A DNA stretch of 64,000 bases from Singulisphaera sp. GP187 (lineage in GTDB: Bacteria; Planctomycetota; Planctomycetia; Isosphaerales; Isosphaeraceae), in NCBI RefSeq assembly GCF_900129635.1, contig NZ_FSRB01000001.1:4255501-4319500 (forward strand), written 5' to 3'. Position 1 is the first letter of the stretch, and each line of letters opens with the position of its first letter. The position numbers and the translations under genes are program-made. Below are positions 53,417 through 61,723 of the stretch, one piece after another. The notes beneath the pieces are model-generated. The model worked only from the letters and a program-made list of their open reading frames with translations. It was not told the DNA's origin and made no database searches.

Positions 53417-54826
53417 ATGTCGAAGGCAAGGCATGAAGAACTGATCGTGAACGGGCTGACCCGCCGGCAGGTCCTCAAGAGCGCGGGGACCGGGTTCGGC
53501 TACGTGGCCCTGGCCGGTCTGCTCGGCCAGAACGGGGCGCAGCCGGCCCGCGCGGCCAACAACGGGCCGGCGATTGCACCCAACCCGCTGGCCCCCAAGT
53601 CGCCCCACTTTCCGGTCAAAGCCAAGCGGATCATCTTCCTGTTCATGAGCGGCGCGATGTCGCCGATGGACACGTTTGAGTACAAGCCGCAGCTTCAGAA
53701 AGACGACGGCAAGGTCGGCCCGGGGGGTGGCACCTTGACCGGTTCGAGGTTCAAGTTCCGCCAGCACGGCGAGACCGGCACCTGGGTTTCGGAGCTCTAT
53801 CCGCACGTGGCGAACAACCACGTCGACAAGCTCTGCTTCATCCGCGGCCTGCATACCGACACCCCGGCCCACCCGGAAGCCGTGATGCAGCTTCACACCG
53901 GGGCGGCCCTGGCGTCGCTCACCCGGCCTTCGATGGGCGCCTGGCTGATGTACGGGCTCGGGTCGGAGAACCAGGATCTCCCCGGCTACGTGACCGTCAA
54001 CCCGCCGCCCAACTTCGGTGGAACCGCCAACTACGGCAGTGCGTTCCTCCCCGCGCATTTTCAAGGCACCCGGATCAGCGACCAGGGCGTCTTGCCCAAC
54101 CTCAAGGCGCAGCTCGACACGCCGCTTCAGCGCAAGCAGATCGACCTGATCCAGGCGATGAACCGCGACCTGTCCGCCCGATCGGGCGCCCCCGATCAGC
54201 TCGACGGCGTGATCCAGTCGTACGAACTCGCGTTCAAGATGCAGGGGAAGGTGCCCGAGCTCCTGGACATCTCCAGCGAGCCGCAACACGTGCTCGACGC
54301 GTACGGGGTCAAGCCCGGCCCCGACGGCAGCTTCGCCCGCCAGTGCCTGATGGCCCGGCGGCTGAGCGAGGCGGGGGTCCGGTTCGTCGAGATCTGCCAG
54401 CCGGGCTGGGATCACCACACCAACCTGCACAAGGGCCTGATCCGCAACTCGGCGATGACCGACCAGTCAACCGCCGCCCTCCTGACCGACCTGGAACAGC
54501 GCGGGCTGCTGGATGAGACCCTGGTCCTGTTCGGCAGCGAGTTCGGCCGCTTGCCCACCGCCCAAGGTGTCGACGGCCGCGACCACAACATCATCGGCTA
54601 CCCGATGTGGCTGGCCGGAGCCGGCGTCAAACCGGGCTTCTCCCACGGCGGAACCGACGAGTACGGCATGCACGCCGTCGAAGGACGCATGCACATGAAC
54701 GACTTGCACGCGACCATCCTTGCCCTGATGGGTCTGGATCACGAGAAGCTCACTTACCGCTATGCCGGGCGCGACTTCCGCCTGACCGACGTCGCCGGTA
54801 ACGTCGCCACCGAGATCCTCGCCTGA
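53417..54826 (+). CDS. DUF1501 protein (sulfatase-like fold, Tat-exported)
   Basis: 469 residues from the ATG at 53417, which has AAGGAG at the right distance; the longer frame from 53198 overlaps the upstream gene. The N-terminus holds a twin-arginine signal (LTRRQVLKSAGTGFGYVALA). DUF1501 motifs include FLFMSGAMSPMDTFEYKP, GWDHHTNLHKG, LFGSEFGRLPTAQGVDGRDH and HAVEGRMHMNDLHATILALM with conserved His/Asp metal-site residues. Partner of the PSCyt1 gene. Confidence 0.95.
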   Translation: MSKARHEELIVNGLTRRQVLKSAGTGFGYVALAGLLGQNGAQPARAANNGPAIAPNPLAPKSPHFPVKAKRIIFLFMSGAMSPMDTFEYKPQLQKDDGKVGPGGGTLTGSRFKFRQHGETGTWVSELYPHVANNHVDKLCFIRGLHTDTPAHPEAVMQLHTGAALASLTRPSMGAWLMYGLGSENQDLPGYVTVNPPPNFGGTANYGSAFLPAHFQGTRISDQGVLPNLKAQLDTPLQRKQIDLIQAMNRDLSARSGAPDQLDGVIQSYELAFKMQGKVPELLDISSEPQHVLDAYGVKPGPDGSFARQCLMARRLSEAGVRFVEICQPGWDHHTNLHKGLIRNSAMTDQSTAALLTDLEQRGLLDETLVLFGSEFGRLPTAQGVDGRDHNIIGYPMWLAGAGVKPGFSHGGTDEYGMHAVEGRMHMNDLHATILALMGLDHEKLTYRYAGRDFRLTDVAGNVATEILA

Positions 54827-55152
54827 GCGCGATCGACCACCGCGAAATGATGGTGAGGCGAACACGGGGATTGGTCCGTCCACTCGAAAGGGGCGGAACG
54901 ATCCCCGTTCCGCTTGAGCAGAGCCAGGGAGCGATCCATTCCCGATCACTTACTGACGCCGCGACACCGAACACGCCTAAAACATCGAGATTTTCCGCTC
55001 CGACAATCTTCACCAACATGACTAGGTAAGTCATAATGGTTTTCCCATATTTTTTAAATTCCGATTGAATCTCCCGATCCTTTTTCTCTATACTGCCGAG
55101 CAGAGGACGGCCCGGTGTCGGGCCACGGAGACTGCGATCCGAACCGGGAAGG
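54827..55152. other. Non-coding stretch upstream of the Met/Cys-rich gene
   Basis: No gene seen. An AT-rich part at 55020-55100 (including TATACTG near 55092) could hold the promoter of the next gene, but I cannot place boxes reliably. Confidence 0.35.
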
Positions 55153-55638
55153 ATGCGAAAAACCATGATGACCGCCATGATGGAACGAATGGGAATGACG
55201 GCGCCGACGACGAGCATGCCGGGCATGGGTACCGGCATGATGAGCAGTCCCTCGGCGATGCCGGCCGGCATGAACATGATGATGGTGCCGCGCTGCACGA
55301 TCAAAATGGAGAAGTGCGCCGGCGGCATGAAGATCACCTGCGGCTGCGACGACAAGATGGCCTGCTCCATGATGCAGAACCTCTGCACCATGCTCGCCGG
55401 CGGCATGGTTTCGTGCTGCATGATGATGAACGGGATGATGGTCTGCTCGTGCAACCTCATGATGGGCATGAGCAAGTGCGAAATGACCGAAGACGGCTGC
55501 TGCATCACCTGTACCAGTGGCGACAAGGACTGCTGCGCCATGATTCAGGCCTGCTGCGACTGCTGCGACACCATGATGAAGGCGGGCTGCACCTGCTGCA
55601 TCATGATGAACGGCACGCCCGTCTGCTGCGGCTGCTGA
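55153..55638 (+). CDS. Met- and Cys-rich small protein, probable metal binder
   Basis: 161 residues with 37 Met and 26 Cys, about 39% of the chain. The first 45 residues are Met/Gly/Pro-rich, the rest has repeated units of CxC, CC and MM (ITCGCDDKMACSMMQ, VSCCMMMNGMMVCSC, CCDCCDTMMKAGCTCCIMMN) and it ends VCCGC. There is no signal peptide or membrane helix. Similar proteins exist in other planctomycetes as far as I recall. By composition it should bind soft metals such as Cu(I), Zn or Cd in a metallothionein-like way, but no known family motif is matched. It is a single gene ended by a strong hairpin. Confidence 0.85.
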   Translation: MRKTMMTAMMERMGMTAPTTSMPGMGTGMMSSPSAMPAGMNMMMVPRCTIKMEKCAGGMKITCGCDDKMACSMMQNLCTMLAGGMVSCCMMMNGMMVCSCNLMMGMSKCEMTEDGCCITCTSGDKDCCAMIQACCDCCDTMMKAGCTCCIMMNGTPVCCGC

Positions 55639-55719
55639 GCGGAACCGCGAAAGTGAGCTGAAGCGCGTTGGGGTAAACTCAACGGCACTGCAGATCTTCT
55701 TCTCAGCCGATCGACCACA

Positions 55720-55769
55720 CAACGCGAGCCGGCCACCCCTTTGTCATTTGGGGTGGCCGGCTCGCGTTG
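55720..55769. terminator. Bidirectional terminator-like hairpin
   Basis: 20-base perfectly complementary arms (55720-55739 and 55750-55769) around the loop TTTGTCATTT. It lies between the convergent genes ending at 55638 and 55788 and can serve both. Confidence 0.8.
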
Positions 55770-55787
55770 CTTCGTTCGTTTGTTTCG

Positions 55788-56039
55788 TTAGTTGGTGCCA
55801 GAGAGCAGGCTCTGGAGATGCCAAGGAGGTGCGACGCACGCCTTCGCCTGCTCGTAGGCGAGGCGGTAGAGTTCCTGCACACCCATGCTGAAGACGTCCG
55901 CCTCGCCGAATCGTCCCATCATCAAAGCAGGAGGACACGCCATGAAGCCCTGAACCGAAATCGCCGTCGCGGTCCCCGTCGCACGGGAACGAGGAATGGA
56001 TCCAATCTCACCTTCACCAAAGTACCGCTGGGCAATCAT
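55788..56039 (-). CDS. Small hypothetical protein
   Basis: 83 residues (MIAQRYFGEGEIGSIPRSRA, then QGFMACPPALMMGRFGEADV and VQELYRLAYEQAKACV). The composition and the convergent position before a strong terminator support a real gene. I have a sense of similar planctomycete proteins but no function to offer. Its upstream side is a long non-coding stretch. Confidence 0.6.
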   Translation of the reverse strand: MIAQRYFGEGEIGSIPRSRATGTATAISVQGFMACPPALMMGRFGEADVFSMGVQELYRLAYEQAKACVAPPWHLQSLLSGTN

Positions 56040-56458
56040 GGGACAAAACTCCAGAAGGGCGAAGTCGGTCGCCGCTTGGCTTCATTCTCTACCAACATTA
56101 TCGACTTGATCGCCATTAAGGCAAATCCCTTTTTTCATTTTCTGCAAAATTGGTTCGGCACCACGACTCAAAATCACCATAATCCGCCGGTTGGGAGCGG
56201 TTTTCGGGACAAAAAAAAGAAGCCGAGTCCTCCCTCGGAGCCAAGCCCTCAAGGGGATTCCCGACTTTTACGATCGATTTTAGAAATGGGCCTTGAGCTG
56301 GGAGGGCAGGAGTCAGGCAGACTTCGCGATCGGGGGCGAAACCGGGTGGGCCGTGCCCACCCATCTACAAGAGTCGGGCGGGTTCTCCGAGGGGGTGGCA
56401 GGCAACGTCAGTAACTCGGCGTCGTCAACAACGGATGTAACTCTCACCGGACCAGAGA
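56040..56458. other. Non-coding stretch left of the IS4 element
   Basis: It contains the second GTGGGCCGTGCCCAC palindrome (56346-56361) and no supported gene. Confidence 0.5.
56346..56361. repeat. GTGGGC-CGT-GCCCAC palindrome, copy 2
   Basis: Matches 46285-46300; here the arms extend by two bases on each side (GGGTGGGC/GCCCACCC). Confidence 0.65.
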
Positions 56459-56509
56459 ATTACTGCCGCTCCGTGGCTGCGGTTCGTTCGAGAGAAGGGG
56501 GGGCAAAAA

Positions 56510-56579
56510 ATCGCCGTTCTTCGTCATGATGGGTGCGGCTAGCAACCGGCACTCACCTGGATTGAGGAAGAACGGCGAT
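56510..56579 (+). promoter_or_regulatory. Inverted repeat that pairs with the transposase start codon
   Basis: ATCGCCGTTCTTC (56510-56522) is the exact reverse complement of GAAGAACGGCGAT (56567-56579). The right arm covers GAGGAAG-type binding-site bases and the first two bases of the ATG at 56578. A transcript entering from outside would fold this stem and hide the start, a control known in IS10 and IS50. Confidence 0.6.
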
Positions 56580-57945
56580 GAAGGCAGCTCGGACGCTGCA
56601 AGGCTTGCAGCAACCGCAGTCGTTGATCGGCTATGTCCGACAGTTTCTCACCCCGACGGTCTGGAAGCAAGCCCGAGGGGTTGTTCCTCAAAGGCGGTCG
56701 GCGCCGCGGTGGGATCTCCAGCCACTGGTCGTGGTCATGCTCGCCATGACCTGGGCCACCGGCGACTCCGAGTCCGAGAGGTTTGAGAAGGCCCGGGGAT
56801 ACTACGTCGCCTGCCATGAGTCGCGAAGACGCCCGGGAAAGACCCTCGTCGGCTTCCAGAAAGCGATGCGACGCGTCCCCATGCGACAACTCAGGGCGTT
56901 GGCCGCGGGGGTTCGGCAACAGATCCACGCCCGACTGGGGTCGCGGCGGATTGTCGACGGCTTCGAGCCGATGGGCTGCGACGGCTCGCGGATCGAGTGC
57001 CCCCGCACCCCCGAGTTGGAACGGGGACTCGGGCAGGCCGGCAAGAACGACGCGGCCCCCAACGTCTGGCTGACGGCGTTCGTCCACTTGCCCACGGGAC
57101 TGCTTTGGTCGTGGCGACTCGGCCCGGGCACCGCGGCCGAGCAAGAGCATTTGAGGCACTTGCTCGCCACCCTCTCGCCCGAGGCCCTGATCGTCTGCGA
57201 CGCCGCTTATATGGGCTTCGATCTGGTCCGGGCGATCCTCGGTGTCAAGCGATCGTTCCTGTTCCGGATGTCGTCGCGGGTCGACCTCTACACCCTCGAA
57301 GTGGCGAACCTGGAGGATTGGACCGAAGGCCCTGTCTTGTACTGGCCGAACTATGTCCAGAAGAAAGGGGAAGCGCCGATCCAATGCCGCTTGATCCGGA
57401 TCCCGGCCAAGGGCAAGGGTAAGGGGTCGGTCAAACGCGACGTCTGGCTCCTGACCGACGTCCTCGACCCAGCCCGGATGTCGGCGGCGACGGCCGCCAA
57501 ATTCTACCGCTGGAGATGGCGTAATGAAGGACTATTTCGCACATACAAGCGTATAATCAATAAATTGAAACTCGCTAGCCGCACGGTGGCCTTGGTGCAT
57601 CGCGAGGCCGAGTTGTCACTGCTGGCCACGCAGATCCTCCTGGCGCATGCCGACCTGGCGCTTCGGCCGGCGTCGGCGTCGGCGACCGATGGCCCAGTGA
57701 TCAGCCCCCGCAAAGTTCTGATCGAGATCCGCAAGGAGATCGACGCGGCCGTGAAACCCAAGGCCAAGTGTTACCACAAGCGACTCGCGGGCTGCCGCGC
57801 CGGGTGCCGGAAGCAGAAGAGCCCGAAAGCCACACGCAAGTGGCCTCGTCGCAAACCGCATAAGCCGCCGAAACCGCCTGTGCTCCACACCCTGACTCAG
57901 GAACAGAAAGCCTTGCTAAACAAGCACATGAGTGCAGTAGGATGA
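56578..57945 (+). CDS. IS4-family transposase
   Basis: 455 residues, intact. The DDE residues are in GCDGSRIECPR (first Asp), VCDAAYMGFDLV (second Asp) and WRWRNEGLFRTYKRIINK (Glu in the YREK-like box). The C-terminus is rich in Lys, Arg and Pro. GAGGAAG lies before the ATG and inside an inverted repeat. Nothing in the frame suggests damage, so the element could be active. Confidence 0.92.
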   Translation: MKAARTLQGLQQPQSLIGYVRQFLTPTVWKQARGVVPQRRSAPRWDLQPLVVVMLAMTWATGDSESERFEKARGYYVACHESRRRPGKTLVGFQKAMRRVPMRQLRALAAGVRQQIHARLGSRRIVDGFEPMGCDGSRIECPRTPELERGLGQAGKNDAAPNVWLTAFVHLPTGLLWSWRLGPGTAAEQEHLRHLLATLSPEALIVCDAAYMGFDLVRAILGVKRSFLFRMSSRVDLYTLEVANLEDWTEGPVLYWPNYVQKKGEAPIQCRLIRIPAKGKGKGSVKRDVWLLTDVLDPARMSAATAAKFYRWRWRNEGLFRTYKRIINKLKLASRTVALVHREAELSLLATQILLAHADLALRPASASATDGPVISPRKVLIEIRKEIDAAVKPKAKCYHKRLAGCRAGCRKQKSPKATRKWPRRKPHKPPKPPVLHTLTQEQKALLNKHMSAVG

Positions 57946-58027
57946 GGCATCAGTAATCGACGTTGGGTGGCAGGCATTCCCGCCAGCAGTTTCATGGGCC
58001 GCTTTTCCGACGGCGGAATCCGATCGA

Positions 58028-59050
58028 TCAGGCCAGCAACGAGTCGATCTCGTGGGGACGGGCGAGGGCGCGGAGCTTGGCCTGGGCCCGCGCCTCGATC
58101 TGGCGGACGCGTTCCCGCGTGATCCCCAGTTCCTGGCCCAATTGGGAAAGGGTCTGCGCGCCCGCGCCTCCGATGCCGTAGCGGCCGACGATGATCCGTC
58201 GCTCGCGGTCACCGAGCCGGGCGAGCAACCGCGTCACGGTCTCGAGCCTCCGCTGCTCGAGGTCCGCCTGTTCCACGGCTTCGGATCGGGGATCGGCGGT
58301 ATCCGCGAGGACTTCGTCCTGGCCGAGGAGAAAATGAGAACGGCGGTGGTTCTTGTCGCGGTAGGCTCGCATCAGTTGATTGCGGATCGCCCAGGTCGCA
58401 TAGGTACAGAACTTGTAGCCGCGGGAGTAGTCGAACGTCTCAACCGCCTGAAACAGCACGAGGTTACCGTCACTGAACCGCTCGTGCAGATCGTCTTGGG
58501 GACTCAAGTTCCGCTTGGCGATCGAAACCACGAGACGAAGGTTGGCGCGCACGATCTGGCCCCTGATGGCCAGCGCCTGCTCCAGGTCGCGCTCGAACGC
58601 ATCAAGGTCTACGGCTCGAACGCGGCCGGGATCGATCGAGGCGCGGAGCCGGCTGGCGCGATACTTCAGGTAATTCATCTTGCGAAACAGGTGGGCCTCC
58701 TGCTCGCGCGTCAGGAGTGGGGCCTCGTTGCTGTAGAGGCTGGCCAGGTAAGGAGAGAGCCCCGCGGGAACTGGGACGCGACGCACAAGCTGAGCGACGG
58801 CCGGCGCGGGCATCGGAGCGAGGATCGCGGTCTGGGCAGACGGGTCGTCGAAGCTGGGGTGAACGACGCACGAGAGATCGGCGCCGAGGAGCCGGCGGAC
58901 TCGGATCGTTTCGGCGGACAGGCCACCCTCGGTGGGGGACCGGTCGAGGGTCACGTCGCTCGTCTCGACCGAAAGGCTCGGCCCAGGGCCTCGGCCGGAC
59001 GCCCGCCAGAAGGGCGACGGGCCACACGTCGTCACCGAGAGTGCGCTCAT
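58028..59050 (-). CDS. Sigma-70 family RNA polymerase sigma factor, group-2 like
   Basis: 340 residues from the ATG at 59050 (AGGAG 9 bases upstream). The first 95 residues are not conserved. Region 1.2 is PVPAGLSPYLASLYSNEAPL with LLTREQEAHLFRKMN; region 2 has LRLVVSIAKRN, FSDGNLVLFQAVETFDYSRG and YKFCTYATWAIRNQLMRAYR; region 4 has RLGDRERRIIVGRYGIGG and LGITRERVRQIEARAQAKLR. Region 3 is very short, so it is not the housekeeping RpoD. It probably directs transcription of a condition-specific set. It is transcribed away from a large non-coding gap. Confidence 0.93.
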   Translation of the reverse strand: MSALSVTTCGPSPFWRASGRGPGPSLSVETSDVTLDRSPTEGGLSAETIRVRRLLGADLSCVVHPSFDDPSAQTAILAPMPAPAVAQLVRRVPVPAGLSPYLASLYSNEAPLLTREQEAHLFRKMNYLKYRASRLRASIDPGRVRAVDLDAFERDLEQALAIRGQIVRANLRLVVSIAKRNLSPQDDLHERFSDGNLVLFQAVETFDYSRGYKFCTYATWAIRNQLMRAYRDKNHRRSHFLLGQDEVLADTADPRSEAVEQADLEQRRLETVTRLLARLGDRERRIIVGRYGIGGAGAQTLSQLGQELGITRERVRQIEARAQAKLRALARPHEIDSLLA

Positions 59051-59906
59051 ATTCGAATCTCCTGGGGAGTCAATTCCCGCCATGGAGGGCCGAGCGGGGC
59101 CAGCTTCAACCCCAACCCGTCAGACGGTCCCAACGGTGACATCCGCATGCTGCAACCCCGATATTCTGGGGCTGAAAAAATACGCGTTCACACATAAGGG
59201 GGGGGGGAGAGTTGCGGTCCGCCTTGAGCCGGGATCGGTATCCCTCGCTCATGCGGCCGAGGCGCGACCGGCGCCGTCCGCGGAAGGCGGAGCCGGGTCC
59301 CGGCCTCTCTCGTCAAATCCGAGGAAGCGGGCAAACCGCCGCTGCCGGTGGCGTGCATACCAAGTCTGGCGAGTCCGGTCGCGGGTTCGTCTCGTTCGCG
59401 TCGCGTCCACAGCATTCCTCCCTCGTCTGAAAAGCCCTCGGCATTCCCGATGTGGGCCTAAAACCAAAAAATGAACATACACAAAAGCCGATCCACGTCG
59501 AGCACTCACCGGCCCACAACTCCGAGGCGCACCCCGACCGCCTGGCCCGAGCCCTTCCGGCTCAGACGTCGTTTCTCCGCGTCATCGGTCTTCCCCTGCC
59601 CCTCGCGGCCGAGCACAACGATAAGGTTGTCTCGCATCGGGCGTGCCAAAGCATCGATCATCGTCGCATTTCCTGATCGCTCAGGGAGCTCCGCGACGCG
59701 TCCCGCTCGGGCAACAGGCGACCCAAACTTCAGCCCACAAAGGCTTTAAACCAAGCAAACGTTTCCCCTCGGGCGTCGGAATGTTCGACGATGAAATCCA
59801 CGAAGCGGGAGAGTCACCGGGGGTGACCACGGCCGGGGCGTGGTGGGAATTTTGTGACTCGCCTGGTTAAAATGGTCCTACCTCGGCGATAGAAAGGGGC
59901 CCGCCC
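59051..59906. other. Long non-coding stretch between two minus-strand regulators
   Basis: 856 bp in which every frame is short and without recognisable features. I see no tRNA or clear hairpin. It must hold the sigma-factor promoter and possibly a long leader or small RNA; a GGGGGGGGG run lies at about 59201-59209. Confidence 0.4.
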
Positions 59907-61343
59907 TCAAACCGACTCATCCTTGTCTTCCTCGACAGATTTGGTGATCGAGAGGCCGAGCTCACGGAGCTTCAACCGAAGGGTCCGCGGCGCGATCCCC
60001 AAGATCCGGACCGCTTGCACCTGGTTCCCTTCGGTCAGTCGGAGCACTTGGGCCAGGAGATGGCGGTCGACATGTTGATGCACCTCCTGGTAGAGGTCGC
60101 CGCCTCCGGCCTGGAGCCGCTGCTCGATCCAGGCTTCGAGCCGCGGTTCGACCTCGGCCGCCGCGACGGACTTGGGAGAGCCGAACTCGGGAAGAAATTC
60201 GGGGACCAGGACCGGGCCGGTCGACTGGAGCATGGCCTGCTTCAGGACGCTCTGCAACTCCCGAATGTTCCCCGGCCAGGAATATTGGCGAAGCTTCCTC
60301 ATCGCCGCCGGGGAGATCTCCCTCAGTTCACGCCCCAGTTGCCGGTTGAACCGGCGCATGTAGTGCTGCACCAGGAGCGGCTGGTCATCGCCCCGTTCCC
60401 GGAGCGGCGGCAACTGGATCGTGAACCCACTGAGCCGATAGATCAGGTCGAGGCGGTACTTCCCTTCCGAAGCAAGCGACTCCAGGTCGTGGTTGGTCGC
60501 CGCGATCAGCCGGACGTCCGTGTGAACCGTCTCGTTGCCGCCGACGCGTTCGAAGGTCTGCTCCTGCAGGAGCCGGAGCATCTTGGCCTGGGTCGCCAGC
60601 GGCAGGTCGCCCACCTCATCCAGGAAGAGGGTGCCGCCGTTACACTGTTCGAACTTGCCGATCCGTTTGCGGTCGGCGCCGGTGAAGGCCCCCTTCTCGT
60701 GGCCGAACAACTCGCTCTCCTGGAGCAGTTCGGGGATGGCGGCGCAGTTGATGGCCAGGAACGGCGCCAGGGCCCGCACGCTGTGCTGATAGATCGCCCG
60801 CGCCACCAGTTCCTTGCCCGTGCCGCTCTCGCCGGTGATCAGTACGGTCACATCCTGGCCGGCGACCCGGCCGATCGCCTTGTAGACCTCGATCATCGCC
60901 GGGCAGTGACCGATGATCGAGTCGCCGCGATCCTCTTCGGGGGGCGTCTGCGCGACCTCGGCCGGCTCGCGGGCCAGTCGCGACAACTCCAGCGCCTGGC
61001 CGATCACCAGGCGGAGCCGCCTGAGGTCGACGGGCTTGGAGAGATAATCATAGGCCCCCTGTTTCATCGCCTCGATCGCGGAGTCGGCGCCCGTGGAGTC
61101 GGTGATGAAGATGACCGGGATCCGAGCATCGACCTGACGGAGCCGCCGGTAGACATCCAGGCCGGTCATGTCGGGCAACCGCAGATCGAGCAGGATCACG
61201 TCGGGCGTTCGCTCCGTAGCCTGACGGATCCCGTCCTGACCGGTCCGGGCCACACCGATCTCATGACCGGCCTCGCAGAAGAGATGGGCCAACTGCTCCT
61301 GAATCAGTTCCGGGTTGTCGTCGACGAGCAACACGCTGGCCAT
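59907..61343 (-). CDS. NtrC-type response regulator, sigma-54 activator
   Basis: 478 residues from the ATG at 61343; the upstream extension to 61460 is not conserved. Receiver domain residues 3-120 with Asp in VILLDLRLPDM and Lys in YDYLSKPVD. AAA+ domain about 145-380 with Walker A GESGTGKE, the sigma-54 contact loop GAFTGA, Walker B GGTLFLDEVGDLP and the Arg-finger region. The C-terminal Fis-type helix-turn-helix is GNQVQAVRILGIAPRTLRLK. It activates sigma-54 promoters when phosphorylated; the divergent hybrid kinase is the obvious candidate partner. Confidence 0.95.
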   Translation of the reverse strand: MASVLLVDDNPELIQEQLAHLFCEAGHEIGVARTGQDGIRQATERTPDVILLDLRLPDMTGLDVYRRLRQVDARIPVIFITDSTGADSAIEAMKQGAYDYLSKPVDLRRLRLVIGQALELSRLAREPAEVAQTPPEEDRGDSIIGHCPAMIEVYKAIGRVAGQDVTVLITGESGTGKELVARAIYQHSVRALAPFLAINCAAIPELLQESELFGHEKGAFTGADRKRIGKFEQCNGGTLFLDEVGDLPLATQAKMLRLLQEQTFERVGGNETVHTDVRLIAATNHDLESLASEGKYRLDLIYRLSGFTIQLPPLRERGDDQPLLVQHYMRRFNRQLGRELREISPAAMRKLRQYSWPGNIRELQSVLKQAMLQSTGPVLVPEFLPEFGSPKSVAAAEVEPRLEAWIEQRLQAGGGDLYQEVHQHVDRHLLAQVLRLTEGNQVQAVRILGIAPRTLRLKLRELGLSITKSVEEDKDESV

Positions 61344-61723
61344 GGTGCACCTTGAGGGGAACGCCTCAACCTCGAGACGCCGGCTGAACCACCGCTTCGT
61401 CAGCCGAAGACGGCTCGCCAAATGAAACGGCCCCGCTCGATACCGTCCCTCACCGCACAATCACGCACAAACGCTCCTCCCCATCGAGTGGTAGCGTTCA
61501 CCTGATCTTACCCGTCCTGAACCCAAACTGCATCACGAGACGGCCGGCCCGCGCTCAAGGTCGGCCCCACCACCCCCCGGCCATCGTGCATTTTGTCCCG
61601 GGCCCTCGGCCTGTGTCGCGGCCTCCGGTGGTCGAGTAAGATGAGGGAAACTCCGAATGCAGCAATCCCATCGCGATCGGCTCGGTCCTGAGCGAGGGCC
61701 GCATGACCCGCTGAGGTCGGCAC
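61344..61723. promoter_or_regulatory. Divergent promoter region of the two-component pair
   Basis: 380 bp between the start codons of the NtrC-type regulator (left) and the hybrid kinase (right). I see no confident sigma-54 (GG-N10-GC type) site, and no gene. Confidence 0.45.

Larger units (their letters stand above)
56459..57957 (+). mobile_element. IS4-type insertion sequence, tentative ends
   Basis: ATTACTG at 56459-56465 and its reverse CAGTAAT at 57951-57957 are the best candidate ends, with scattered further matches inward. I see no target duplication, so the exact ends remain uncertain. One transposase gene fills the element. Confidence 0.6.

Noticed and set aside
58960..59083. Alternative upstream start of the sigma factor at 59083
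   Set aside because: The ATG at 59050 has a better-placed AGGAG and the extra 11 residues show nothing conserved.
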